The notes: generated from the letters alone by a model not told the origin. Shown: positions 16,756 to 25,273, counted from the first letter of the stretch. The stretch is 33,521 bases of DNA from an uncultured Lachnospiraceae bacterium (GCA_937920345.1 CALGVA010000043.1:1-33521), one strand, 5' to 3'. Translations and numbers: made by a program.

Positions 16756-17050
16756 CTTTTTCCCTCTATGTAAATAATATGACAATTAATTACAAGAATA
16801 ATTCGTTATTGCGTTTAAGTATAAATATCTTTTCATCTCCATATTGCGCCGCCTCTATTTTAAAAAAGTGTGTATTTACACAAATATTTTAAAGAAACAT
16901 GTTAAAAAAATCAAATATAAATTCTTTTGATCATTCCATATATGTAAAACGTTATAATAAACAGAAAGGCAGTAAGAATGCGATGCAGATACGCTGCAAT
17001 CGCATATGAGAATAACATGCAGTCGTTCAATATGACAGGGAGAGGAAGCC
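16756..17050. other. AT-rich intergenic region
   Basis: No gene is seen. A TATAAT lies at 16953-16958, about 95 bases before the sigma gene, but no convincing -35 stands at the right distance. The AT-richness continues from the orphan gene and stops near 16970. Confidence 0.5.
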
Positions 17051-17554
17051 ATGACAGACGACGAACTGATCGAGCGGATCAGAGACGGGGATGAACAAAG
17101 TGCGGAAGAACTGGTTACCCGCTACTACGCCGCAATATTACGATATTGCAGATGGCACTGCGTCGACGATGCGCGGGCGGAAGATTTGACGCAGGAGACT
17201 TTTCTGCGTGTTTTTAAGAATCTTCCGCGATATGGAAAAAGGGACAGATTCAAATCGTGGTTGTATACGATCGCAAATCATATCTGTGTTGACGAGAGCA
17301 GGAAAATGACATGGTACGGACTGAGCGATGAACTGCCGGAGGAATGTGAGGCGTTCTCTAAGCTGGAAGACAGGGACGAGACGGAGCGGCTGCTGCAGAA
17401 GTTGTCCGGGGAGCAGAGGGAAGCGGTTATCCTGAGATTTGCGCAGCAGCTGAGCTTTAAAGAAATCGCGGCAGTTACGGGCTGCAGCTTGAGAACGGCC
17501 CAGAGCAGGGTAAGGTGTGCACTTGAGATTATGAGAAAGGGGTGGAAAGGTTGA
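17051..17554 (+). CDS. ECF-type RNA polymerase sigma factor (sigma-70 family)
   Basis: A 167-residue sigma factor. Region 2 (about residues 20-90) contains DARAEDLTQETFLRVFKNL and FKSWLYTIANHICVDESRK. Region 4 (about 110-163) contains LSGEQREAVILRFAQQLSFK and the helix-turn-helix KEIAAVTGCSLRTAQSRVR. AGAGGAAGCC precedes the ATG. It heads a four-gene operon with a membrane protein and an ABC exporter, and the next gene overlaps its stop. Such sigma/ABC operons usually respond to envelope stress or antimicrobial peptides and drive their own exporter; that role here is inference. Confidence 0.92.
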   Translation: MTDDELIERIRDGDEQSAEELVTRYYAAILRYCRWHCVDDARAEDLTQETFLRVFKNLPRYGKRDRFKSWLYTIANHICVDESRKMTWYGLSDELPEECEAFSKLEDRDETERLLQKLSGEQREAVILRFAQQLSFKEIAAVTGCSLRTAQSRVRCALEIMRKGWKG

Positions 17555-18408
17555 CAGAGATCAGACATAACGCAGAGATACAAAGAAGTGAAATCAGACA
17601 GAGCACGGACCGGCAGAGAAACGGTACGAACAGTTTCCGCGCAATCAACTCGGAAACGATAGAAAGTTACTTATACAACACCATGCACACGCCGGCAAAA
17701 GTCCGCCCTGAGAAAATGCAGGAAACCATACAGGAATGTATTGCACAAGTGCGCAGGTCTCCCGTTGAAGATGAAGAGCGGACCAGTTTCTGGGCGTATC
17801 TTTCGGATATTTTTCATTTTGAAGGGATGTCGATCTTCGGACTGCAGTTTGCGGCGCTCCTTGTAAGCTGCCTTGGAATCGGCACGATAGCGCGTATTCC
17901 CCGGTTTTTGCCTGCCTTTATGCCGCTGTTTAGTCTGGCGTTTGTGCCGGTTTTGTACCGGAATCAGACATGCAGGATGGCGGAGATGGAAGCGGCGACC
18001 AGAGCTTCCGGGGCGCAGGTCGTACTGGCTAAACTGATATTGGCGGGGGCAGCGCAGATGCTGTGCATGACAGTGATTCTTGGTCTGGTGATTTCGGTAT
18101 CGGGAACGCCGGAGCGAATCGTGCAGATGATTCTATATATCACGGTTCCTTTTCTGGTGTGTATGGCGGCGATGCTTAAGCGAATCCGCACATGCAGGCA
18201 TGGGAACATGACAACAGGTATGGCGGTGCCGGCTTTCTCCTGTGCGGCATGGTGCGCTTCGGCACAGTTCTTTCCATGGCTGTATGAAACGTCGGCGACA
18301 GGTCTGTGGATAGCGGGATTCGTTGTGTTTGCGGCTTTTTTTATCAAGGAGATCTGTTATATCGTGCAAATGCGGAAGGAGGGGAAGATGTATGGAATTA
18401 TCAATTGA
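17551..18408 (+). CDS. Six-helix membrane protein in a sigma-factor/ABC operon, possible anti-sigma factor
   Basis: A 285-residue protein with a cytoplasmic N-terminus of about 85 residues (rich in Arg, Gln and Glu) and six predicted membrane helices. A TTG at 17551 overlaps the sigma stop (TTGA) and has AAGGGG (17537-17542) eight bases upstream. A GTG at 17542 is the alternative start but would leave no room for the ribosome site. The position right after an ECF sigma gene and the soluble N-terminal part suggest an anti-sigma factor, and the hydrophobic part could also act as an extra permease. No known family is recognised. The next gene starts inside its 3' end. Confidence 0.75.
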   Translation: MTEIRHNAEIQRSEIRQSTDRQRNGTNSFRAINSETIESYLYNTMHTPAKVRPEKMQETIQECIAQVRRSPVEDEERTSFWAYLSDIFHFEGMSIFGLQFAALLVSCLGIGTIARIPRFLPAFMPLFSLAFVPVLYRNQTCRMAEMEAATRASGAQVVLAKLILAGAAQMLCMTVILGLVISVSGTPERIVQMILYITVPFLVCMAAMLKRIRTCRHGNMTTGMAVPAFSCAAWCASAQFFPWLYETSATGLWIAGFVVFAAFFIKEICYIVQMRKEGKMYGIIN

Positions 18409-19264
18409 CAGCCTGACGAAACACTATGGGAGCAAGATCGCCGTAGACTGCGTCAGCGCCACGTTGAAGCCGGGCGTATACGGATTATTGGGTGAGAACG
18501 GTGCGGGCAAGACGACTCTGATGCGCATGATCTGCTCGATTCTTAAGGCGACTTCGGGGGAGGTGCTTTTTGACGGACGCGATGTGACGGATATGGGAGC
18601 AGGATACCGGAATATTCTGGGCTATCTGCCGCAGGATTTCGGCTATTATCCTGATTACACGGCCATGGAGTTCTTAAGATATATGGCGGCGCTCAAAGGT
18701 ATTCCGCGTAAGAAAGCGGTGACGCGCAGTGAAGAACTGTTAGCGGTGACGGGGTTAGAGCATGTCGGCGGAAAGAAGATCAAGACCTTTTCCGGCGGTA
18801 TGAAGCAGAGGCTCGGTATTGCGCAGGCGCTGCTCAATCATCCGAAGGTCCTGATTCTGGATGAGCCCACTGCCGGGCTTGACCCGAAGGAGCGGGTGCG
18901 GTTCCGGAATCTGCTGGCGGATTATGCGGGGGACAGGATCGTACTGCTCTCCACGCATATTGTCTCGGATATCGAGGCCATAGCGGATTACGTTTATATA
19001 ATGAAAAAAGGGAGTTTTGCGGCGCAGGGAAGTGTGGCGGAGCTTATAGCGCAGGCGGGTGGAAAAGTGTGGGAGCTTATTGTAGAACCCAGGGAGGTTC
19101 CTGCGTGGGAGAGGAAAGCGACGATTTCCAATCTCCGCCATGAGGACGGGCATGTCGTTCTCAGAATTGTATCAGATGTCAGTCCGGCGCCGCAGGCGAC
19201 AGTGTGCCATGCGGGGCTTGAAGATCTGTATTTGTATTATTTTCCGGTGAAGGAAGAGAACTGA
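18392..19264 (+). CDS. ABC transporter ATP-binding protein (ABC-2 exporter type)
   Basis: A 290-residue ATPase. From the ATG at 18392 it shows Walker A GENGAGKTT (34-42), QDFGYYPDYTAMEFL around the Q-loop, signature FSGGMKQRLGIAQAL (133-147), Walker B VLILDEPTAGLD (153-164) and the switch His189. A C-terminal extension of about 80 residues follows, as in bacitracin/lantibiotic and Na-type exporters. GGAGGGG stands upstream of 18392, and the start overlaps the previous gene by 17 bases. A longer reading from 18323 lacks a ribosome site. It energises the permease encoded next. Confidence 0.92.
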   Translation: MELSIDSLTKHYGSKIAVDCVSATLKPGVYGLLGENGAGKTTLMRMICSILKATSGEVLFDGRDVTDMGAGYRNILGYLPQDFGYYPDYTAMEFLRYMAALKGIPRKKAVTRSEELLAVTGLEHVGGKKIKTFSGGMKQRLGIAQALLNHPKVLILDEPTAGLDPKERVRFRNLLADYAGDRIVLLSTHIVSDIEAIADYVYIMKKGSFAAQGSVAELIAQAGGKVWELIVEPREVPAWERKATISNLRHEDGHVVLRIVSDVSPAPQATVCHAGLEDLYLYYFPVKEEN

Positions 19265-19316
19265 TACTTGCAAGTATGGGAAAATATGATGGACAGAAAG
19301 GGGAGCATGACTAATT

Positions 19317-20582
19317 ATGTTTAAAGAATTATTTCTGCAGGAGCATAAAAAGCTATGGAAAAAGAAAAGTGCCCGGCTGAGCTTTTTTCTGTGTGTACTT
19401 TATATTGTATTATTCGGGAGCTTTCTGAATTACCAATGGTTTGCTTTCGGGAGTTCCGGCGGGGATTATTCAGGATTCGGCAATCTTTTTGACGGCTATG
19501 AAAACATCAGAAAAATGCAGGAGTATGCCGGGCAGTGGGAAGGAAAACTGACGGATGAGACCTTGCAGGAGATGGTAAGGGACTATCAACGGATGCTTCG
19601 GGAGGCGGAGGCAGCCCACGGTGCAGGCGACACGCGGAGAGAGCAACAGTATGCCGCAGAGACGCAGAGAGCGGACCAGAGAAGTATCAATAGCTGGATT
19701 TCCACACTGTATCCGGAATTAGAAGATTCGTCCCAGACTTATCCCACACTGATGGTCAGGTATGTGGAGCCGGATCGGCTGAACGGATTTTATGAGAGAC
19801 GCCGGCAGAAGGTGGAGGAATTTCTGGATATTTTCGGTCATACTGAGGAGGAAAAGGAATATTTGCTGGCGATGAATGACAGGGTGGATGAGCCATATGC
19901 GTATTGCTGGGTAGAAGGGTGGAGAATGCTTCTCAGTAATATGGTGAGTGATTTCGGCATGGTCATGGCTGTTTTTCTTGTGATCGCATTATCTACCGTT
20001 TTTGCGGGGGAATGGCATAACGGTACGGGAATGCTCATGCTGACGACGAAGAACGGATGGAGAGAGGCTGCCTGTGCGAAAATCTTAAGCGGCATTGCCT
20101 ATACGCTGGAACTTTTCTTTTCGATTGCGGCGGGCGCTGTAGCGGGACAGCTTATTTATCTGGGAACAGAGGGCTGGGACCAGCCGATCCAGTACATTAA
20201 GCTGATCGCGGTAGCGCCTGTGAACATGCTGCAGGCGGAGATCTTTGAGTACGCATACCTGCTGCTTGGCGCGGTAGGCCTGGCGCTGCTTGTCATGTTT
20301 CTATCTGCGGTGGCAAAAAATAATTTTATTGCCCTGGTCAGCGGACTGGCAATCGTGTATCTCCCTATGGCAATGGCGGGCTATATGCCCATGCAGGTAC
20401 AGAAAATGTTTGATCTGATACCGCTTGTGGGGAGCCCGACAGATATTTTCAGAACCAATGTGTTCCACCTCTTCGGGCAGATCGTCTGGTCACCGTATCT
20501 GCTCGTCACGGTGCCGGTGCTGCTGGGCTGCGCTTTTATTCCTTTTACGGTGAAAAGATGGGCGCGGAGACTGAAGCGGTAA
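19317..20582 (+). CDS. ABC-2-type exporter permease
   Basis: A 421-residue permease. A first helix (about residues 18-38) is followed by an extracytoplasmic domain of about 160 residues containing charged, helical sequence. About six more helices lie between residues 210 and 415 (starting FGMVMAVFLVIALSTVFAGEW). This is the layout of ABC-2 permeases of the NatB/BcrB/YhgE-like kind that export antimicrobial peptides or lipids. The gap of 52 bases from the ATPase includes AAAGGGGAG. A five-codon reading (ATG at 19308) lies between that site and the start and is not considered a gene. The substrate is unknown. Confidence 0.85.
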   Translation: MFKELFLQEHKKLWKKKSARLSFFLCVLYIVLFGSFLNYQWFAFGSSGGDYSGFGNLFDGYENIRKMQEYAGQWEGKLTDETLQEMVRDYQRMLREAEAAHGAGDTRREQQYAAETQRADQRSINSWISTLYPELEDSSQTYPTLMVRYVEPDRLNGFYERRRQKVEEFLDIFGHTEEEKEYLLAMNDRVDEPYAYCWVEGWRMLLSNMVSDFGMVMAVFLVIALSTVFAGEWHNGTGMLMLTTKNGWREAACAKILSGIAYTLELFFSIAAGAVAGQLIYLGTEGWDQPIQYIKLIAVAPVNMLQAEIFEYAYLLLGAVGLALLVMFLSAVAKNNFIALVSGLAIVYLPMAMAGYMPMQVQKMFDLIPLVGSPTDIFRTNVFHLFGQIVWSPYLLVTVPVLLGCAFIPFTVKRWARRLKR

Positions 20583-20687
20583 TTATCATTACAATTCACA
20601 TCCGCGCCGGATATCGTATATATTTATGATGACCGGGCGTGAAAGTATCTCATTCAGGGTGATTTGCAATCATTTTCTCTGACCATA

Positions 20688-20716
20688 TTGAAAAAAACCG
20701 GAAGATTGTCTATAAT
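20688..20716 (+). promoter_or_regulatory. Strong sigma-A promoter of the DHH phosphoesterase gene
   Basis: TTGAAA (20688-20693) and a perfect TATAAT (20711-20716) are 17 bases apart. Transcription would start near 20723 and give a leader of about 110 bases. Confidence 0.8.
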
Positions 20717-20733
20717 GTAGCTTAGTATGATTT

Positions 20734-20771
20734 ACTCTGCCTTTAGACTCGGGTCACATCGGCGGAGTTTT
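20734..20771 (+). promoter_or_regulatory. Terminator-like hairpin in the DHH gene leader
   Basis: ACTCTGCC (20734-20741) pairs with GGCGGAGT (20761-20768), with a small inner stem GAC/GTC, and TTTT follows. It lies between the promoter and the gene, so it could be an attenuator or a stability element. No known riboswitch class is recognised. Confidence 0.45.
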
Positions 20772-20831
20772 CGTCAGGCATCGGATACATATATGTCTTA
20801 AAATCTAATCGGGTTGAGATGGAGGATTGCT

Positions 20832-21752
20832 ATGAGATTAGTTACACGTTCGGATTTTGATGGACTTGCATGCGGGGCACTGTTGAAAGAAGCGGGGATT
20901 ATTGATCATTGGAAATTCGCGCATCCAAAGGACTTACAGGATGGACTGATCGAGATTACAGAGGATGACTGTCTTGCCAATGTACCTTATGTGGAGGGGT
21001 GTGGTCTTTGGTTCGACCATCATTCCAGTGAACATGAGAGACTGCAGTTAGAGGGTAAGTATAAAGGCGAGAGCCGTATTACACCTTCCTGTGCGAGAAT
21101 CATTTATGAGTACTATGGCGGCAGAGAGAGATTTCCGCAGTTCGATGATATGATGGTGGCAGTTGATAAAGTGGATTCCGGTAATCTGACGATTGATGAG
21201 ATTCAGAATCCGACGGGCTGGATTCTTGTGGGGTATCTGATGGACCCCAGAACAGGACTCGGCCGTTTCCGTAACTTTACGATTTCCAACTATCAGCTGA
21301 TGGAGAAGCTGATCGACGCGTGTCGCACGATGACCACGGATGAGATTCTGGATCTGCCTGATGTCAAGGAGCGTATTGAAGTTTATAATGAGCAGACCGA
21401 GAAGTTTAAGGAAATGGTTGCCGCGCATACGGAGGTGCGCGGCAATGTGATCATTACGGATTTAAGAGGTCTGGACATTATCTATACGGGCAACCGTTTT
21501 ATGATTTACAGTATGTATCCGGAGCAGAATATCTCTGCATGGATCGTCAACGGGAAAGGCGGCCTGGGATGTTCCGCGGCAGTCGGCTATAGTATTATAA
21601 ATAAGACTAGTGATGTGAATGTAGGAAGCCTTATGCTCAAGTACGGCGGCGGCGGACATAAGAAAGTGGGAACCTGCCAGTTTACCGATGAGAATATGGC
21701 GCAGGATCTGCCGAAGATGCTGGATGAATTGTGTGAGATGGCGAATGCCTAG
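20832..21752 (+). CDS. DHH-family phosphoesterase (exopolyphosphatase-like)
   Basis: A 306-residue hydrolase of the DHH superfamily, which cleaves phosphodiester or phosphoanhydride bonds using metal ions. The metal motifs are SDFDG (Asp8 and Asp10) and FDHH (61-64). The C-terminal DHHA1 domain carries GGGGHKKVGTCQF near residues 274-286. GGAGG lies six bases before the ATG at 20832; an upstream in-frame start at 20814 precedes that site. Family members include exopolyphosphatases, nanoRNases and c-di-AMP phosphodiesterases. The usual histidine ahead of the first aspartate pair is absent (VTRSDFD), so activity may differ. A polyphosphate polymerase-like gene lies about 4 kb away, which makes phosphate-polymer turnover an attractive but unproven role. 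Confidence 0.85.
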   Translation: MRLVTRSDFDGLACGALLKEAGIIDHWKFAHPKDLQDGLIEITEDDCLANVPYVEGCGLWFDHHSSEHERLQLEGKYKGESRITPSCARIIYEYYGGRERFPQFDDMMVAVDKVDSGNLTIDEIQNPTGWILVGYLMDPRTGLGRFRNFTISNYQLMEKLIDACRTMTTDEILDLPDVKERIEVYNEQTEKFKEMVAAHTEVRGNVIITDLRGLDIIYTGNRFMIYSMYPEQNISAWIVNGKGGLGCSAAVGYSIINKTSDVNVGSLMLKYGGGGHKKVGTCQFTDENMAQDLPKMLDELCEMANA

Positions 21753-21770
21753 TGAATTATGAATATTGAA

Positions 21771-21859
21771 ACGTCAGCGTGGGAAGAGTGGATTATACGG
21801 ATTCCGGCTGACGAACAGACGGCGGTGCGCCCTCCTGATCAGAGAGGTGTATCGCCGTC
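21771..21859 (+). ncRNA. Structured intergenic RNA region (two hairpins)
   Basis: CGTCAGC (21772-21778) pairs with GCTGACG (21807-21813). Next, an 11-bp stem (21818-21828 with 21849-21859) carries an inner CCTC/GAGG stem and a CTGATCAG apex. No run of Ts follows the second stem. It lies between the DHH gene and YitT and could be a 3' end structure or a cis-regulatory leader. Confidence 0.45.
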
Positions 21860-21869
21860 AGTGGATAGA

Positions 21870-21906
21870 TTGAAAAATCATGCTGATACATTAGTTTTTC
21901 AATTTT
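21870..21906 (+). terminator. AT-rich terminator-like hairpin before YitT
   Basis: TTGAAAAA (21870-21877) pairs perfectly with TTTTTCAA (21895-21902), and TTTTC follows. The YitT gene starts 28 bases later, so this is either the end of the DHH unit or an attenuator for YitT. Confidence 0.5.
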
Positions 21907-21930
21907 CTGTTTAACAGGGGGATATGCGAT

Positions 21931-22791
21931 ATGACTTTTGAATGGAAGAAGGACAGCAAAAGAATTATTATCATCTGTCTGGCGTCAGCGATTATGGCGG
22001 TCAATATTAAGACCTTCGTCAGTACAGGCGGTTTATATCCGGGCGGCGCCACGGGTCTGACGATACTGATCCAGAGCATCTGCAAGATGTTTCTTCACAT
22101 TACGATTCCGTATACGCCTGTCAACCTGCTGTTAAATGCGGTGCCGATCTATATCAGCTGGCGGTTTATCGGTAAGAAATTTACATTGTATTCCTGCATT
22201 TCCATTCTGGTGACGAGTATCATGACGGATATCATACCCGATACGGCCGTCACATATGATATTCTTCTGATCAGTATATTCGGCGGTATTATCAGCGGCT
22301 TTGCGATCAGCCTGTGTCTGTCCATGAACGCGACGACGGGCGGTACGGATTTTATTTCCATCTATCTGTCGGAGAAAAAGGGTGTCGATGCATGGAACTT
22401 CATTCTGGCATTTAACGTGGTTATTATCATGATTGCGGGTCTGCTGTTCGGTTTCGATAAGGCGCTTTACTCGATCATATATCAGTACGCTTCCACGCAG
22501 ATGCTGCATATGCTCTATAAGAGATACCAGAAACAAACATTGTTCATCGTGACGAATCAGGCGGATCAGGTCTGCAAGGCGATCAATACGGTCAGTATGC
22601 ATGGCGCGACGATTTTAAGCGGTGAAGGCTCTTATGAACACGAGAAGAGAAAAGTGGTGTATTCCGTTGTGTCTAAGGAGGAGAGCAGAGAGGTGATCAG
22701 CGCTGTGAAGAAGGCGGACGAAGCCGCCTTCGTTAACGCCATCAGGACGGAGGAACTGGCGGGGAGGTTTTATTATCGGCCGAATGAGTGA
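21931..22791 (+). CDS. YitT family membrane protein (DUF161 + DUF2179)
   Basis: A 286-residue protein. About five membrane helices (residues 10-180) form the DUF161 part, with GGLYPGGATGLTILIQSI and ATTGGTDFISIYLS as conserved glycine-rich segments. The cytoplasmic DUF2179 domain (about 200-282) includes QTLFIVTNQADQV and GEGSYEHEKRKVVYSVVSK. AGGGGG stands before the ATG at 21931. YitT proteins are widespread in Firmicutes and are thought to be transporters, but their substrate is not established. The last 19 bases overlap the convergent CotH gene. Confidence 0.92.
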   Translation: MTFEWKKDSKRIIIICLASAIMAVNIKTFVSTGGLYPGGATGLTILIQSICKMFLHITIPYTPVNLLLNAVPIYISWRFIGKKFTLYSCISILVTSIMTDIIPDTAVTYDILLISIFGGIISGFAISLCLSMNATTGGTDFISIYLSEKKGVDAWNFILAFNVVIIMIAGLLFGFDKALYSIIYQYASTQMLHMLYKRYQKQTLFIVTNQADQVCKAINTVSMHGATILSGEGSYEHEKRKVVYSVVSKEESREVISAVKKADEAAFVNAIRTEELAGRFYYRPNE

Positions 22792-24470
22792 GATTCCGGC
22801 CTTTGATCGTTCCTGTTCAGCGGCATACTCGCCGAACCATGCTCATTTCCCATGGTCCCCATATCCGGAATAGCCAGTCCGCCCGCATCTATCAGCGTGG
22901 AACTGTCCTGTGCCTGCCCGTCTGCGGTAGAGGGGATTGTGCCGTCAAGCTGTCCGCGGATGCTTTCGGCGCGCAGCAGGCAGAAGCCTGTCAGGGTGGA
23001 TACACCCTTTTCAAATGCTTCATAAGTGCAGAACTTTGTCGGATCGCTTTCTACATAGGGAGCGATCATTGTTTTTGTAGAATCTATGAGGGACGCGAAG
23101 CGCCCGCTGTCAAAATACTGTTCTATAAATTCATTAAAATATTGATGATACAGTTCTGTGTATTCCTCGCTGTTAAATATCCATGCCAGCATCGGCCGGG
23201 AATCGATGGTTCCGCCGGATACGGGTGTGTCGATGGGATAATTGACAAGCGCTGTGGCATCGGTCTGGGATTCAAATCCGCCGAAAGCCAGATTATAATC
23301 CCATGGAATCATGGAAAGCTGTCCATCCTGCTCATACAGGTAGTAGTTATGAATCATGCCGCCGGTGTAGCTGTCGAAGTTGAGCACGAAATTATGCACG
23401 ACAAAGTAACGGATCACATCTTCAATGTTTACGGTGCCTTCAAGATTCTCATTGCCGTTTAGTTTTCTGAGAGATTCAATCAGCCGTGTTTTATCAGCAT
23501 CGGTTATATCGGTTTTGGCATTTTCAAATATGTTGGTGTAGCTGTCAAACGCATCGTCGGTGTAGAGCAGTGCGACGTCGCTGCTTCCCATGGTACGGCC
23601 GCCCGGTGTGTGATTGCCGTTCATTTCGCGCGGTTTTGTTTTCTCCGGAGGTGTGCTATTTGCGAAGGCCGGCATGTTCGATCCGCCGTTTGTATCATCA
23701 TTTGGGAAATTTGGTATGTTCGGCTTGCCGTCTGCATCATTGTTTGGGAAATCCGGCAGTCCCGATTCCCTATGCATATCATTGTCTGCAGATTCCGGCT
23801 TCTCGAAATCCTCCATCTTAAAGCCCCGTCCGTTGCCGCGCCCGCCGCCCATATCCATGCTGTCCGGCTTATAGAGTTCGCCGTGATCCGCTCCGTAACT
23901 GCGCTGCAAAAACGCATCTTCGACCCCTTCTACGGCCAGATACAATCCCCAATCCTCACCGTTTACGGTAATGTAGCTGTAACTGCAAAGCGGCGCGTCT
24001 ACGCCGAATTGCCCCATCAGTTGATAGGCGAGATAATCTTTCATGTAGGTGTTGTCCTGGATAATGTTATTCAGACATAGTTTATCAAGACCATAGTAAC
24101 TGAGTGCGCTGTCATAGTGGTCAAATTCTATTTTAAAACTGTAGCGGTTATTTCCGTAGGATTCCACCATGGAAAGGGACGTATTGCCTTTGGCGCGAAT
24201 CGCCACATTCCGGTAGGCTTCGCCATCTATGATGACGGTACAGTCTACATATTGCTCATCTGTGCAGTTTTCTATGAAAGAATCCCAGTCGTCCATTGCA
24301 ATATCGATGGTATGCACCGTAGACGTATTAAATAACCGGGAGGCATACCCCGCTGTTGCACTTACTGCCTGCACACCGAGTTTCCCCGCATTCATAAATA
24401 AAGCAGTCAGGAGCAGGGTGGCAGCGAGAATAACACAACAGATTATATCAATGTGTCTGCTTGTTGACAT
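22773..24470 (-). CDS. CotH kinase family protein, membrane-anchored
   Basis: A 565-residue protein of the CotH family. CotH from Bacillus is an atypical protein kinase that phosphorylates spore coat proteins. Here an N-terminal helix (about residues 8-28) suggests membrane anchoring with the kinase domain outside. Family marks are NVAIRAKGNTS (88-98), KLCLNNIIQDNTYMKDYLAY (130-149), NGEDWGLYLAVEGVEDAFL (170-188) and IPWDYNLAFGG (388-398), the likely metal and nucleotide site. A low-complexity insert rich in Gly, Asn, Pro and Asp (about 206-295) splits the domain and holds three 14-residue repeats. AAGGAGA precedes the ATG and overlaps the DUF4956 stop, so it is the last gene of the VTC/DUF4956/CotH operon. 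Confidence 0.9.
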   Translation of the reverse strand: MSTSRHIDIICCVILAATLLLTALFMNAGKLGVQAVSATAGYASRLFNTSTVHTIDIAMDDWDSFIENCTDEQYVDCTVIIDGEAYRNVAIRAKGNTSLSMVESYGNNRYSFKIEFDHYDSALSYYGLDKLCLNNIIQDNTYMKDYLAYQLMGQFGVDAPLCSYSYITVNGEDWGLYLAVEGVEDAFLQRSYGADHGELYKPDSMDMGGGRGNGRGFKMEDFEKPESADNDMHRESGLPDFPNNDADGKPNIPNFPNDDTNGGSNMPAFANSTPPEKTKPREMNGNHTPGGRTMGSSDVALLYTDDAFDSYTNIFENAKTDITDADKTRLIESLRKLNGNENLEGTVNIEDVIRYFVVHNFVLNFDSYTGGMIHNYYLYEQDGQLSMIPWDYNLAFGGFESQTDATALVNYPIDTPVSGGTIDSRPMLAWIFNSEEYTELYHQYFNEFIEQYFDSGRFASLIDSTKTMIAPYVESDPTKFCTYEAFEKGVSTLTGFCLLRAESIRGQLDGTIPSTADGQAQDSSTLIDAGGLAIPDMGTMGNEHGSASMPLNRNDQRPESHSFGR

Positions 24471-24481
24471 GGCAGGTCTCC

Positions 24482-25153
24482 TTATCCCATATAGTCCCCG
24501 TTATAGCTGACCAATACAGCGTGCTCAACACCTTCCATATCTGCAAGCGTGTTAATAAACTCTGTATTATCATCCTTCAGCCGGATTTCCGCATTGATTT
24601 CGACGGCGCCTTTCTGAACGGTTTTGCTTTTGATCACGAAACGCTTTACCTGTTGCTTTATATATTCGGCGGCTTTGCGCTCGCTGTTCTGGCCGGTGCA
24701 ATGAATCACAATAATATATGGATTGACGTGTGATTTGCGGTTGACGAAGACAAGGAGGAAAGCTCCGATCGCCATACTGCCGATCACTGCCAGAGGAATC
24801 AGACCTGCGGCGAGAACGATTCCGACGGCAATTGACCAGAACAGGAAGGCGATGTCCAGAGGCTCTTTGATTGCGGTACGGAACCGGACGATTGACAGAG
24901 CGCCGACCATACCAAGAGAGAGCACTACATTGGAGGTCACGGCCAGAATCACCAGCGTGGTGATCATGGTAAGCGCCACAAGTGTGACGCCGAAACTCGA
25001 TGAATATATGATGCCGGAAAAAGTTTTCTTGTATACAAAGAAAATACACATGCCGATCCCGAAGGCGAGAATCAGCGCCAGCGTCATATCCAGAAGATTT
25101 ATACTTGTTACATTATCCAGAAAGCTTGATTTAAAAATATCTTGAAAAGTCAT
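24482..25153 (-). CDS. DUF4956 family membrane protein
   Basis: A 223-residue protein with about four membrane helices (near residues 21-41, 52-72, 101-118 and 119-137) and a cytoplasmic C-terminal domain of about 80 residues. The segment GMVGALSIVRFRTAIKEPLD (81-100) is the conserved centre of the DUF4956 family. Family members usually lie beside VTC-domain polyphosphate polymerase-like genes and CotH genes, as here. The ribosome site is GGAGAA. The function is unknown; it may form a membrane channel or scaffold for the polymerase. It sits about 120 bases after the VTC gene and 11 bases before CotH. Confidence 0.9.
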   Translation of the reverse strand: MTFQDIFKSSFLDNVTSINLLDMTLALILAFGIGMCIFFVYKKTFSGIIYSSSFGVTLVALTMITTLVILAVTSNVVLSLGMVGALSIVRFRTAIKEPLDIAFLFWSIAVGIVLAAGLIPLAVIGSMAIGAFLLVFVNRKSHVNPYIIVIHCTGQNSERKAAEYIKQQVKRFVIKSKTVQKGAVEINAEIRLKDDNTEFINTLADMEGVEHAVLVSYNGDYMG

Positions 25154-25273
25154 AATTGTTCTCCGTTTCTTATTGAAGTGATTAGAAAATTTTTCTTGCG
25201 TTCGAGTCCGTGAAGGGGATCGCGCAAATGAACTTGTCCGATTTGTTAGTTTTCCGGAGGAATTTACTGTATG

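Noticed and set aside
19308..19325. Five-codon ORF between the ABC ATPase and permease
   Set aside because: It sits at the ribosome site of the permease by chance and has no other support, though coupling cannot be excluded.
22788..23462. Plus-strand ORF of 224 residues
   Set aside because: Antisense shadow of CotH, whose family motifs are clear on the other strand.
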